From Herbiconiux sp. (GTDB lineage Bacteria > Actinomycetota > Actinomycetes > Actinomycetales > Microbacteriaceae), in the NCBI RefSeq assembly GCF_004297105.1, contig NZ_SCVE01000008.1, positions 1 through 64,000 on the forward strand: a stretch of 64,000 nucleotides of DNA, in the 5' to 3' direction. Positions 43,074 through 51,634 of the stretch are shown here, one piece after another. Under the pieces are notes generated by a model. It saw only the letters and a list, made by a program, of their open reading frames with translations, was not told where the DNA came from and did not search any database. The translations under genes and the position numbers were made by a program. Within the stretch, counting starts at the first letter, position 1, and each line of letters opens with the position of its first letter.

Positions 43074-43188
43074 AGGCGCACCCGACCACGTTCGAGACAC
43101 AACCGAAGGCGCTGGACAAGAATACCCACCCGGAGGGCCAGTGCGAAATCGTCGTCCGCCTTCTCGTCAACAGGCCCGCCGCGGCCGA

Positions 43189-44022
43189 CTAGTCGGTGCG
43201 AGCGGACTCCGCCTCGGCGGCATACCGTCCGGCGTAGTCGAGTACCTCGTCGAGATACGCCGGAGACTCGTTGTAGGCCGTGATGGCGGCCCGCCAGCCC
43301 GCCTCGGTGCCGAGGTCGCCGCCCGAGTAGCAGAGGTATTCGGCAGCCGACAGGGTGGCGTCGTCGATCTGGTTGATGTCGAGCAGGCCGTCGAAGTTGC
43401 CGTCGCTGGCCCAGGCGGCCCACGTCTGCGGAATGATCTGCATCGGGCCCACCGCGCGGTCCCACTCGGTGTCGCCGTCGACCGTGCCGCGGTCGGTGTC
43501 GGGGATTTGCTGGAACCCGCCGCCGTCGAGCGGTACCCCGTAGATCGGCTCGGTCGTGCGCCCGTCGTCGTCGATGCGGCCGCCGAAGATCGTGCCGTGG
43601 TGCGATTCGACCCAGCCGATGGCGGCGAGGGTGTTCCAGCCGATGTGGCAGCCGGGGCGCACCTCGGCCTCGGCGAGTGCCGTGCCCGCGTAGGCCTCGA
43701 GGGCGCGGCGCGGGATGCCCGTGGCCTCGGCCGCCCGGTCGAGCCAGGCGTCGTCGGCGAGGTAGGCGGTGGCGGTGCCGTCGGCGAAGAGTCCGGCTCC
43801 GGATGCGGGTACCGCCTCGGCGATCACAGGTGGCACGGTCAGGCTCCCGCCGCCACTGCCGCCGCTGTCATCGGACCCGCCGACGCCGCCCGCTCCCCCG
43901 CCCAGCAGCGCGCATCCGCTCAGCAGGCCCACCACGATGAGGCCCACCAGGGTCGCCCCCGCCCGACGCCGCCCCTCGGATGCGGCGCCTCCCCGAAATC
44001 CCGTCGAGGCACCGTGTCGCAT
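43189..44022 (-). CDS. Lytic transglycosylase lipoprotein
   Basis: The 277-residue protein has a lipoprotein signal: a basic N-terminus, a hydrophobic stretch and the lipobox LSGC with the lipidated cysteine near residue 36. A Gly/Ser linker follows (about 38-60), then an SLT-type domain with WNTLAAIGWVESHHG carrying the catalytic glutamate near 145 and AVGPMQIIPQTW near 200. It would cleave the glycan strand of peptidoglycan from the outer face of the membrane. The start at 44022 removes 29 upstream residues that would bury the signal peptide. Its neighbours show no operon. Confidence 0.88.
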   Translation of the reverse strand: MRHGASTGFRGGAASEGRRRAGATLVGLIVVGLLSGCALLGGGAGGVGGSDDSGGSGGGSLTVPPVIAEAVPASGAGLFADGTATAYLADDAWLDRAAEATGIPRRALEAYAGTALAEAEVRPGCHIGWNTLAAIGWVESHHGTIFGGRIDDDGRTTEPIYGVPLDGGGFQQIPDTDRGTVDGDTEWDRAVGPMQIIPQTWAAWASDGNFDGLLDINQIDDATLSAAEYLCYSGGDLGTEAGWRAAITAYNESPAYLDEVLDYAGRYAAEAESARTD

Positions 44023-44089
44023 ACCCCAACCCAACCATTCCCCGCTGACGTTCCGCCCAATGCCCCGCGGGCCGGTGCACGGCGAGCCC

Positions 44090-44473
44090 TCAGAACGTCT
44101 CGACCGCAAGCCCTCCGGCCGCCACCTTCAGCCGCGCATCGTTGGTCCAGAACCCACTGCACAGATAGTGCTGCGCAGTGGCCAGGTGCACCGCATCCAC
44201 CACGGTCAGCCCGTGACGAACCCGCAACATGCCCGCCATCGTGTAGACCTCTCGAGTGATCTCAAGCATCACGAGACTTTCCACGAGACGGTCGTAACGG
44301 CGGGCGAGAACGGCGTTTCCGTCTCTCAGCGGTCGAATCGAGCACTCAAGGGCAATCAGTGGATTCACCGCGAAAACGCTCTCCATTTCGGAGAACCGCT
44401 GGCGCACCGAGTCTCCCCGTTCGGTGTGATCCTCGATCAGGTATACGAGCACGTTCGCGTCGACGAAGATCAA
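44090..44473 (-). CDS. VapC-like PIN-domain toxin
   Basis: The 127-residue PIN-domain ribonuclease has the four acidic residues Asp5, Glu43, Asp93 and Asp112 in the expected order (MIFVDANVLVY start, ALEC, VVDAVHLA, TNDARL). Toxins of this type cut tRNA or rRNA when freed from the antitoxin. The start overlaps the antitoxin stop by 4 bases, the usual antitoxin-first order, so both are made from one message. The RNA target is unknown. Confidence 0.88.
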   Translation of the reverse strand: MIFVDANVLVYLIEDHTERGDSVRQRFSEMESVFAVNPLIALECSIRPLRDGNAVLARRYDRLVESLVMLEITREVYTMAGMLRVRHGLTVVDAVHLATAQHYLCSGFWTNDARLKVAAGGLAVETF

Positions 44474-44739
44474 TCCCTGTCCTCTCGACCCTCGGCGATG
44501 TCGCGGATGATCGCGTCGATCTCCTCACGCATCTTTCGCTGCGACGCCGGGATCGGGTTCGCCTCCAGCCACTCGACGATCTGCTTGCCCGTCCAGTACT
44601 TATTCTCGGCGGGCGCGATCGGCACGATCTTCGCCACCGGTTTGCCCCTGCGCGAGATCTCTATTTCTTCACCTGCCTCGGCCCGCGCCACCAATTTGGA
44701 CAGATTGTTTCTCGTGTACAGCACGTCGTATCTCTCCAT
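44470..44739 (-). CDS. Phd/YefM-type antitoxin
   Basis: The 89-residue protein has an N-terminal Phd/YefM fold (residues 1-55; YTRNNLSKLVARAEAGEEI and SRRGKPVAKIVP are the family marks) and a charged C-terminal tail that would wrap the PIN toxin. It usually binds its own promoter. ATG 44739 follows GGGGAG at proper spacing; a GTG 36 bases upstream would add 12 residues and has no such site. The gap to the divergent YajQ gene is 79 bases and presumably holds both promoters. Confidence 0.85.
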   Translation of the reverse strand: MERYDVLYTRNNLSKLVARAEAGEEIEISRRGKPVAKIVPIAPAENKYWTGKQIVEWLEANPIPASQRKMREEIDAIIRDIAEGREDRD

Positions 44740-44818
44740 GGTCTCCCCGACCTCCTGGCCAGCAATCCTAGCCACAATGAGCCTTCGTCACAATGGCGGG
44801 CGTGCGTAAAATGAGGGC

Positions 44819-45307
44819 ATGGCAGATTCATCGTTTGACGTGGTCAGCAAGGTCGACAAGATGGAGGCGGACAACGCCCTCAACCAGGCGCAGAAAGAGG
44901 TCGCTCAGCGCTACGACTTCAAGAACATCGGGGCCTCGATCGAGTGGAGCGGCGACAAGGTGATGATGAAGGCGAACTCCGAGGAGCGCGTCAAGGCCAT
45001 TCTCGAGGTCTTCGAGTCGAAGCTCATCAAGCGCGGCATCTCGCTGCGGTCGCTGGATGCGGGCGAGCCGTACGCCTCCGGCAAGGAGTACCGCCTCGAG
45101 GCCTCCATGAAGGAGGGCATCGCGCAAGACGACGCGAAGAAGATCAACAAGCTCATCCGCGACGAGGGTCCGAAGAGCGTGAAGTCGCAGATCCAGGGCG
45201 ACGAACTGCGTGTGTCGTCGAAGAGCCGGGACGACCTGCAGGCCACCATGGCCCTGCTCAAGGGCGCCGATCTCGACGTGGCGCTGCAGTTCATCAACTT
45301 CCGCTGA
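44819..45307 (+). CDS. YajQ family nucleotide-binding protein
   Basis: The 162-residue protein matches the YajQ family over its full length: [20 protein letters not shown] at 4-23, YDFKN near 37, the central [13 protein letters not shown] and the terminal LQFINFR. YajQ proteins bind nucleotides, in some bacteria cyclic di-GMP, and influence gene expression; the physiological ligand in actinobacteria is not settled. The Nudix gene starts 8 bases after its stop, so the two form an operon. Confidence 0.92.
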   Translation: MADSSFDVVSKVDKMEADNALNQAQKEVAQRYDFKNIGASIEWSGDKVMMKANSEERVKAILEVFESKLIKRGISLRSLDAGEPYASGKEYRLEASMKEGIAQDDAKKINKLIRDEGPKSVKSQIQGDELRVSSKSRDDLQATMALLKGADLDVALQFINFR

Positions 45308-45315
45308 GCGAGCGG

Positions 45316-46002
45316 ATGACGCATCCGTCGGCCGAACCGCCTCCGACCGGGCGGCCCGGCATCGACGTGCCCGACCGCCGAGGCCGCACCGGCCTCGACC
45401 AGACCGGCCGCGACCTCACCGGCAACCCGCGCGTGCGCGTGCTCGACGTGCAGCTGCTCACCTCCAACTGGTACGTCACCCGCACGACGCGCATCGAGTT
45501 CCAGCACCGCGACGGGCACTGGTCGACCGAAGATCGCGAGACGTACGACCGGGGCAACGGCGCCACGATCCTGCTCTATGACGCCGAGCGGCGCACGGTG
45601 CTGCTCATCCGCCAGTTCCGCTACCCCGCGTACGTGAACGGGCACCCCGACGGCGTGCTGCTCGAGACGCCCGCGGGTCTCCTCGACGAAGACGACGCCG
45701 AGACCGCGATCCGCCGCGAGGCCCGCGAAGAGACCGGGTACGAGATCGGCGAGGTCCAGCTGGTGTTCGACGCGTACATGAGCCCGGGATCCGTGACCGA
45801 GAAACTGTCGTTCTTCGCCGCGCCCTACTCGGCCGCGAACCGGGCGGATGCCGGCGGCGGGCTCGCCGAGGAGGGCGAGGACATCGAGCTGGTGGAGTTG
45901 GGCATCGAGGAGGCGCTCACGCGCATCGGCGACGACATCATCGACGCGAAGACGGTCATGCTCCTCCAGTGGGCGGCTCTCTCGGGGCCCTTCGCGCGCT
46001 GA
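45316..46002 (+). CDS. nudK: Nudix hydrolase, NudK-like (GDP-mannose/ADP-ribose pyrophosphatase)
   Basis: The protein is 228 residues. After a charged lead of about 35 residues the rest follows E. coli NudK closely in wording: REVYDRGNGATILLY-like YDRGNGATILLYD, LIRQFRYPAYVNG, the Nudix core AGLLDEDDAETAIRREAREE, YMSPGSVTEKLSFF and DAKTVMLLQ. NudK hydrolyses GDP-mannose and related nucleotide sugars; ADP-ribose is the main alternative. The lead peptide is absent from E. coli NudK. It is probably co-transcribed with the YajQ gene. Confidence 0.85.
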   Translation: MTHPSAEPPPTGRPGIDVPDRRGRTGLDQTGRDLTGNPRVRVLDVQLLTSNWYVTRTTRIEFQHRDGHWSTEDRETYDRGNGATILLYDAERRTVLLIRQFRYPAYVNGHPDGVLLETPAGLLDEDDAETAIRREAREETGYEIGEVQLVFDAYMSPGSVTEKLSFFAAPYSAANRADAGGGLAEEGEDIELVELGIEEALTRIGDDIIDAKTVMLLQWAALSGPFAR

Positions 46003-46013
46003 GCGCGGGGAGC

Positions 46014-46097
46014 GTGGTGGGGATCCGATTCGACTCCGGGGCTAGGGGGTTGAGCAGAGATCAAAGGCGCCCCGGAGTCGAATCGGATCCCCGCCAC
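46014..46097. terminator. 29-bp inverted repeat between convergent genes
   Basis: The arms 46014-46042 and 46069-46097 are complementary at 28 of 29 positions with a 26-base loop; the core reads GGGGATCCGATTCGACTCC. The right arm extends into the 3' end of the FAD-oxidase gene and encodes its last residues. There is no T-tract. It probably ends or stabilises both convergent transcripts. Confidence 0.6.
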
Positions 46098-47503
46098 TCA
46101 CCGTGTGGGAAGGCTTGGGCACCTCGTTCGCCGGGTGAGATCGGGGGGTAGGGGAAGAGGGTCGGGGGGTCGTAGAGGGAGCGGATGGCGGCCAGGCGGG
46201 TGAAGGTGGCCGGCGGCCAGGCGGCCTCGTAGGCGCCGGGGCCGGACAGGTCGCCGGTGTAGTTGATGGTGGTGGACGGGGAGATCCACTCGGCGAGACG
46301 AGCCGTGACACCATCGGCCACCCGAGGAAGCACCGACTCGAAGAGCGAGGGGTCGGGCGCGCCGATCATGATGAAGGCGAAGGCGCCGTCGCGGCCACCC
46401 ACCGCGCTGCCCTCGGGCACGTCGACCCGTGTGGCGCCGCCGAGGTGGCGCACTTCGGCGGAGACGATCGGCACGTCGTGGCCCGGTCCGAAGAGGTCGA
46501 GGAAGGTCTCGACGAAGCCGCCGTCGATTCGGTCGAGCAGCATTCCGCGGTCCCAGATGGGGACGGGATCGGTGGGGTCGTTGTGGATCATCGACACGGC
46601 CGCCGCCGGCATCTCCCCGACCCGGCCCAGGAACGACGGAGCCACGTCCCGGAACGGCTGGAACAGCCGCTCGCCCTCGTCGAGGTCGCCGATGTAGGCA
46701 TAGCGCAGCGAGATCGCCGTCTTTCCGCGCAGCGGCTCGGGGATGACATCGAGCGGCGGGAAACGCATGATCGCCACCGAGGTGGTGGCCTCATCCGGAG
46801 CCGTCTCGGTGAACGCTGCCCAGAGCGACAGCACCGCCTCGATGTGCGGCGCGTCGTAGAAGAGCGCTCCGCCGCAGAAGGTGGTGAGCGGCACGAGCGC
46901 GACGTCGATCGAGGTGACCACACCGAACCCGCCCTTGCCGCCGCGCAAGGCCCAGAAGAGGTCGGGATTCTCGTCGGCCGTGGCCGACACCACCTCCCCC
47001 GTCGAGATGACCACCCGGAAACCGCGGGCGTAGTCGGACGAGAAACCGTAGGTGCGGGCGAGTGGGCCGAGGCCGCCCCCGAGCGTGTAGCCGATGACGC
47101 CCACGTTTCCCGAGGCGCCCGTGATGGGGGCCAGGCCGTGTTCGGCGGCAGCGGCGACCACGGCACTCCAGCGATTGCCGGCGCCGATGTGGGCGATGCG
47201 GGCATCGGCGTCGATGGAGAGCTCGGTGAGCCGCGACGTGGTGATCAGCACGCCGTCTGTGACGGGCGCGTAGGTGCCGTGGCCGGTGGCGAGCACGTGC
47301 ACGGGCATCCCCACCGAGGCCGCGAAGCGGACGGCGGCGGCGACATCGGCCTCGGTGGCGGCGCCGATGACGACATCGGGGTCATGCACGACTGTCGTGT
47401 TCTGACCGGCGACCTCGGCTCCGAGGCCCTTGTCGCCGCGTCGGAACACGGCACCGGTCACGGAGGCAGCGAGCGCCGAGAACTGGTCTTCGGAGAACGT
47501 CAT
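46061..47503 (-). CDS. FAD-binding oxidoreductase (berberine bridge enzyme-like)
   Basis: This 480-residue protein of the vanillyl-alcohol oxidase/BBE group has a PCMH FAD domain (about 35-210). HVLATGHG near 70 carries the histidine that in this group can bind FAD covalently, and NVGVIGYTLGGGLGPLARTYG follows near 125. The substrate domain fills the middle, and the C-terminal BBE segment ends in INYTGDL...YGxxRLAAIRSLYDPPTLF-like residues (here FTRLAAIRSLYDPPTLFPYP). Such enzymes oxidise sugars or alkaloid-type alcohols with O2. No signal peptide is seen. It is convergent with nudK. Confidence 0.86.
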   Translation of the reverse strand: MTFSEDQFSALAASVTGAVFRRGDKGLGAEVAGQNTTVVHDPDVVIGAATEADVAAAVRFAASVGMPVHVLATGHGTYAPVTDGVLITTSRLTELSIDADARIAHIGAGNRWSAVVAAAAEHGLAPITGASGNVGVIGYTLGGGLGPLARTYGFSSDYARGFRVVISTGEVVSATADENPDLFWALRGGKGGFGVVTSIDVALVPLTTFCGGALFYDAPHIEAVLSLWAAFTETAPDEATTSVAIMRFPPLDVIPEPLRGKTAISLRYAYIGDLDEGERLFQPFRDVAPSFLGRVGEMPAAAVSMIHNDPTDPVPIWDRGMLLDRIDGGFVETFLDLFGPGHDVPIVSAEVRHLGGATRVDVPEGSAVGGRDGAFAFIMIGAPDPSLFESVLPRVADGVTARLAEWISPSTTINYTGDLSGPGAYEAAWPPATFTRLAAIRSLYDPPTLFPYPPISPGERGAQAFPHGEWRGSDSTPGRL

Positions 47504-47542
47504 GCGGCGAGAGTACCCAGTACGGGAGGTGCACGATAGAGG

Positions 47543-48994
47543 TCAGGGCAGGTTGGCGGCCATGATGCGCACGGCCTCATCGAAGCGGCCAGGGGCCGGG
47601 CCCGAGTAGTTGAGCCTCACGTAGTCGCCCGTCGGCTCGGCCGGAAACCACTCCGCCCCCGGCGAGATCAGCAGGCCGTCACGGGCACACCTCGCCACGA
47701 AGCCGGCGGAATCCACCCCGACGGGCAGGCGGAGCCAGAGGTTGAGGCCCCCGCGCGGAATCGTCGTGAGCGTGCCGGGCGGCAGCAGGTCGTCGACGAG
47801 GGCGGCCAGCGAGTCCCGGCGCCGCGCGAGCTGCTCCTGCATCCGGCGCAGGTGCGGCTGCCAGCCGGCTGCGGTCACCACCTCCACCGCGGCCGTCTGC
47901 AGCACTCCGCTCACGTAGAGCCCGTCGACCACCCGGTCGGTCTGGATGCGCGCGTGCGCCGGCCCCCGCGCGATCACCGCGGCGATGCGCACCGAGGGCG
48001 ACACGCTCTTCGTGAGTGAGCGTACGTACACGACGTGACCCGAGGCATCCTGCCCGATCAGCGGACGCGCCGGCGCATCGATGGCGAAGTCGTGCGCCCA
48101 GTCGTCCTCGATCAGGAACGCATCGTTCTGCCGCACCACATCGAGCAGAGCGGATGCCCGCTCCCCCGACCAGCTCGCCCCGGTGGGATTCGCGAAGTGC
48201 GGCATCGCATAGAAGAGCCGCGCCCGGGTTCGCTCGAAGGCCTCCGCGAGCACCACCGGGTCGACGGCGTCGTAGCCGGAGGCGGGCGACGAGGTCGCAG
48301 CGCCGGCCGTGTTCACGGCACCCGCCCGCGGCAGTGGTTCCACCACGAGCCCCGCCTGCCGCGCCGCCGCGATGGCGCCCCAGTAGCCCGGCGACTCCAT
48401 CAGCACGGTGTCGCCCGGCCGCGCCAGCGAGCGGAAGATCGACGACAGCGCGCTCTGCCCGCCCGGCATCACGAGCACGTCGGATGCTGTGGGCGCCGCG
48501 ACATCCGCCGTCGCCGCCTCGGCCACCTCCTGCGCGAACCACGACCGCAGCTCCGGCAACCCGGCCGCGGGCGGCCGGTCGAGTGCCGAGCGCGAGCGGG
48601 CGGCCCGGGCGAGAGCCGACTGCACGGCGCGCACGGGGAGCAGTTCGTCGCTGGGGTAGCCGCTGTGCAGCGCGATGGAGTCGACCGAGGGGGTCTGCAT
48701 CGTGGAGCCGATGAACACCCCGTCCGACCGGATGGCGCCGAGCGCCGCCGTCTGCCAGCCGTAGTCGGCGGGCAGCACGGTGGGCGCGTGCCGCACGAAG
48801 TTGCCGGCGCCCGGGCGGGATTCGACGAGGCCCTCGCGCACGAGCATCCGCACGGCCCGCTGCACCGTGACCGGGCTCGCCGAGAAGCGCGCCGTGAGGG
48901 CGCGGGTGCCCGGGAGACGGGAACCCGCGCGGAGCCTCGCGATCTCGGCGCGCAGCTCCCGTGCAATCACTTCCGAACTGCTATCGTTGTTCAT
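47543..48994 (-). CDS. MocR-type GntR regulator with aminotransferase domain
   Basis: The 483-residue protein combines a GntR winged helix (residues 1-75; RLPGTRALTARFSASPVTVQ) with a class I aminotransferase-like domain (about 110-480) holding the PLP lysine in SLTKSVSPSVR. This is the MocR/PdxR family, which senses PLP or amino compounds. The best start is ATG 48994; ATG 49000 would add two residues. A TATCCT box 8 bases before 48994 would fit leaderless transcription. It is divergent from an EamA exporter, its likely target. Confidence 0.87.
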   Translation of the reverse strand: MNNDSSSEVIARELRAEIARLRAGSRLPGTRALTARFSASPVTVQRAVRMLVREGLVESRPGAGNFVRHAPTVLPADYGWQTAALGAIRSDGVFIGSTMQTPSVDSIALHSGYPSDELLPVRAVQSALARAARSRSALDRPPAAGLPELRSWFAQEVAEAATADVAAPTASDVLVMPGGQSALSSIFRSLARPGDTVLMESPGYWGAIAAARQAGLVVEPLPRAGAVNTAGAATSSPASGYDAVDPVVLAEAFERTRARLFYAMPHFANPTGASWSGERASALLDVVRQNDAFLIEDDWAHDFAIDAPARPLIGQDASGHVVYVRSLTKSVSPSVRIAAVIARGPAHARIQTDRVVDGLYVSGVLQTAAVEVVTAAGWQPHLRRMQEQLARRRDSLAALVDDLLPPGTLTTIPRGGLNLWLRLPVGVDSAGFVARCARDGLLISPGAEWFPAEPTGDYVRLNYSGPAPGRFDEAVRIMAANLP

Positions 48995-49010
48995 GAACAT
49001 AGAGGATAGC
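48980..49010. promoter_or_regulatory. Nested palindromes over the MocR/exporter divergent start
   Basis: A perfect 12-bp palindrome TGTTCATGAACA at 48988-48999 covers the MocR start codon. It is flanked by GCTATC (48980-48985) and its inverse GATAGC (49005-49010). This is a candidate site for the MocR regulator on itself and the exporter. Confidence 0.5.
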
Positions 49011-49064
49011 GCTACTCTCCCTCCCACCGGACCGCTACTGTCGGCCCCCTCCCCCGCGGAGAGC

Positions 49065-50054
49065 GTGCAGTCGCAGGAGAATGCGCAGATCGGCCGACGC
49101 GCGACCGATTCCGCGACCTCGCGAGCGACGCGCGACGCGGTGGCTCCGCACACGGCGACGCGATCCGGGCGCGGACTCAGCCGGGGCGGGCTGCTCTGGG
49201 GGTTTCTCGGGGTGCTCGCGTTCTCGTTCACGCTGCCGTTCACGCGCATCGCGGTCGCGACCTTCGATCCGCTACTGGTGGGAGCGGGGCGCGCGGTGGT
49301 CGCCGCGCTGCTCGCCGCCCTCGTGCTCACCGTCACGCGCACCCGGATGCCGCCGCGGCGGTTGTGGCCGCGCATCCTCGTGGTGGCGGGCGGGGTGGTG
49401 CTCGGCTTTCCGCTGCTCACCTCATTCGCCCTGCAGACCTCGCCGGCGAGCCACGGCGCCGTGGTGATCGGGCTGCTGCCGGCCGCGACCGCGGTGGTGG
49501 CGGTGCTGCGCGCCCGCGAGCGACCCAGCCGGATGTTCTGGGTGGCCGCCCTCGCCGGCACCGCTGCCGTGATCGGCTTCACGGTGATCGCCTCGGGCGG
49601 GCTGGGCGGACTCCACGTCTCCGACGCGTTGCTCGTGGGTGCGGTCGCCGCTGCGGCGATCGGCTACGCGGAGGGAGGGCTGCTCTCGCGCGAGATCGGG
49701 TCGTGGCAGGTGATCTGCTGGGCGCTCGTGGCGGCGTCGCCCGTGATGCTGGTGCTGACGGGCTACTCGCTGGCGCAGCATCCGCTCGACGTCACGACCG
49801 TGCCGCCCGCCGCCTGGATGTCGTTCGGCTATGTCGCCCTGTTCAGCATGTTCCTGGGCTTCTTCGCCTGGTACCGCGGCCTCGCGATCGGCCCGATCGC
49901 CACAGTCAGCCAGATCCAGCTCGTGCAGCCGGTGCTCAGCCTGATCTGGGCCGCACTCCTCCTCGGCGAAGACCTCACCCCGCTCACGATCGCGGGCGCC
50001 GTGACAGTAGTGCTCTGCGCCTTCCTGGCCGTCCGCTCCCGAGTGAAGCGCTAG
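49065..50054 (+). CDS. EamA/DMT-superfamily exporter
   Basis: The protein is 329 residues with ten membrane helices in two EamA repeats, starting at GLLWGFLGVLAFSFTLPFTR and ending with GAVTVVLCAFLAV. It resembles RhaT/YdcZ-type metabolite exporters. GTG 49065 is chosen: GGAGA precedes it. The open frame before it, from ATG 48993, uses ATA, CTA, ACT and GGA codons unlike the rest and would overlap the start codon of the divergent MocR gene. MocR regulators commonly control such neighbours; the exported compound is unknown. Confidence 0.8.
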   Translation: MQSQENAQIGRRATDSATSRATRDAVAPHTATRSGRGLSRGGLLWGFLGVLAFSFTLPFTRIAVATFDPLLVGAGRAVVAALLAALVLTVTRTRMPPRRLWPRILVVAGGVVLGFPLLTSFALQTSPASHGAVVIGLLPAATAVVAVLRARERPSRMFWVAALAGTAAVIGFTVIASGGLGGLHVSDALLVGAVAAAAIGYAEGGLLSREIGSWQVICWALVAASPVMLVLTGYSLAQHPLDVTTVPPAAWMSFGYVALFSMFLGFFAWYRGLAIGPIATVSQIQLVQPVLSLIWAALLLGEDLTPLTIAGAVTVVLCAFLAVRSRVKR

Positions 50055-50080
50055 CCCCTCCCCTCCCTCTCCCCGCGCCA

Positions 50081-50152
50081 CCCTCCTCGCGAGTCGCCAA
50101 AATCTGGTCTAAATCGCGTGAGAAGGGCCGGATTTTGGCGAGTCGCGAGGAG
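50081..50152. terminator. 26-bp inverted repeat between convergent genes
   Basis: The arms 50081-50106 and 50127-50152 are complementary at 24 of 26 positions around a 20-base loop; the core is CTCGCCAAAATC. It lies between the exporter and fprA stop codons. It has an internal TTTT but no run after the stem. Confidence 0.6.
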
Positions 50153-50172
50153 GAAGGAGGAGGAACGGGGGG

Positions 50173-51531
50173 TTAGTCGGCGCGCGAGATCGCGATCATG
50201 TCTTCGCGCGGGACGACCTTGACGCGCAGGCGCGGCGTCGGCTGCGCCTCGCCCAGGGCGAGCTCGTGCTGGTCGAGCTTGTGCCAGCCCTCGAGGTCGG
50301 TGTACTGCACGCCGCGCGACTCGAGCAGTGCCGGCACCGACTCCTCGGCCGGATCGGCCGGCGCCCACCAGTTGGCCTGGTCGCGCACGAGGTGCGAGAG
50401 CGTCTCCATCGCGTCGGACTTGGTGTGACCGATGAGGCCCACGGGTCCGCGCTTGATCCAGCCCGTGGCGTAGACACCGGGGATGACGGTGTTGTCGTCA
50501 TCGAGAACCTGGCCCTCGTGGTTCGGGATGACTCCGTGGTGCTCGTCGAACGGGATGCCATCGAGCGGCGACCCGAAGTAGCCCACGGCCCGGTAGATCG
50601 CCTGGATGGGGATCTCGCGGATCTCGCCCGTGCCCGCGACCCCGCCCGCGCCATCCGGAACCGTGCGCTCGAAGCGGATAGCCGACACCTTCCCGTCAGA
50701 CCCCACGATCTCGAGTGGCTTCGCGTAGAAGTGCAGGTGGAGGCGCCGCGACGCAGTTCCCACCGGGCGCTCGCGCCACTGGTTCAGCACCTTGTTGATG
50801 ACGAACACCTGCTTGTTCGAGGCGATCGCGGCCTTCGAGGCCTCGTCGAGCTCGAAGTCCTCGTCGCAGACGATCATGTCGACGTCGTTCATCTCGCCGA
50901 GCTCGCGCAGCTCGAGCGGCGTGAACTTCACCTGCGCGGGGCCGCGGCGGCCGAACACGTGCACGTCGGTGACGGGCGAGGCCTTGAGCCCCTCGTAGAC
51001 GTTCGCGGGGATCTCGGTGACGAGCAGATCGTCGGCGTGCTTGGCGAGGATGCGCGACACGTCGAGCGCCACGTTGCCGTTGCCGATCACGGCCACCGAC
51101 TGCGCATCGAGCGGCCAGGTGCGCGGCACATCGGGGTGACCGTCGAACCAGCTCACGAAGTCGGCGGCGCCGTAAGAGCCCTCGAGGTCCATACCGGGGA
51201 TGTTCAGCGCCGCGTCTTTGATGGCCCCGGTGGAGAAGATCACCGCGTTGTAGTGCTTCTTCAGGTCGTCGAGCGTGATGTCGACCCCGTAGCGCACGTT
51301 GCCGAAGAACCGGATCACACCCGAGTCGAGCACCTCACGCAGAGCGTTGACGATGCCCTTGATGCGCGGGTGATCGGGCGCGACCCCGTAGCGCACCAGC
51401 CCGTAGGGGGCGGGCAGCTGCTCGAACAGGTCGATCGAGACGTCGAAGTGACGCTCGGCCTTCACGAGCAGGTCTGCGGCGTAGATACCGGCGGGGCCGG
51501 CTCCGACGATGGCCAAACGGAGCTTGGTCAC
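50173..51531 (-). CDS. fprA: Ferredoxin-NADP+ reductase, FprA-like
   Basis: This 452-residue flavoprotein of the adrenodoxin-reductase type passes electrons between NADPH and ferredoxin. It has the FAD motif VGAGPAGIYAAD near residue 8, the PYGLVRYGVAPDHPRIK segment near 47, the NADP motif IGNGNVALDVSRIL near 150 and the C-terminal GWIKRGPVGLIGHTKSDA. Length matches mycobacterial FprA. GTG 51531 has AAGGAA 7 bases before it, so the 22-residue His-rich extension from an upstream start is rejected. It is upstream of no obvious ferredoxin gene. Confidence 0.92.
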   Translation of the reverse strand: MTKLRLAIVGAGPAGIYAADLLVKAERHFDVSIDLFEQLPAPYGLVRYGVAPDHPRIKGIVNALREVLDSGVIRFFGNVRYGVDITLDDLKKHYNAVIFSTGAIKDAALNIPGMDLEGSYGAADFVSWFDGHPDVPRTWPLDAQSVAVIGNGNVALDVSRILAKHADDLLVTEIPANVYEGLKASPVTDVHVFGRRGPAQVKFTPLELRELGEMNDVDMIVCDEDFELDEASKAAIASNKQVFVINKVLNQWRERPVGTASRRLHLHFYAKPLEIVGSDGKVSAIRFERTVPDGAGGVAGTGEIREIPIQAIYRAVGYFGSPLDGIPFDEHHGVIPNHEGQVLDDDNTVIPGVYATGWIKRGPVGLIGHTKSDAMETLSHLVRDQANWWAPADPAEESVPALLESRGVQYTDLEGWHKLDQHELALGEAQPTPRLRVKVVPREDMIAISRAD

Positions 51532-51634
51532 TGAGAATTCCTTCGTATCGGTGATGTGGTGATGTGAGTGAGGGGGATGCGGCGTGTGCCGCTCCACGGG
51601 TGCGTCACCTATTCGGAGACATCCCGGTCTGCGG

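Noticed and set aside
44740..44775. Longer antitoxin start (GTG at 44775)
   Set aside because: It has no ribosome-binding site, and the extra 12 residues are not seen at the start of Phd/YefM proteins; ATG 44739 has GGGGAG upstream.
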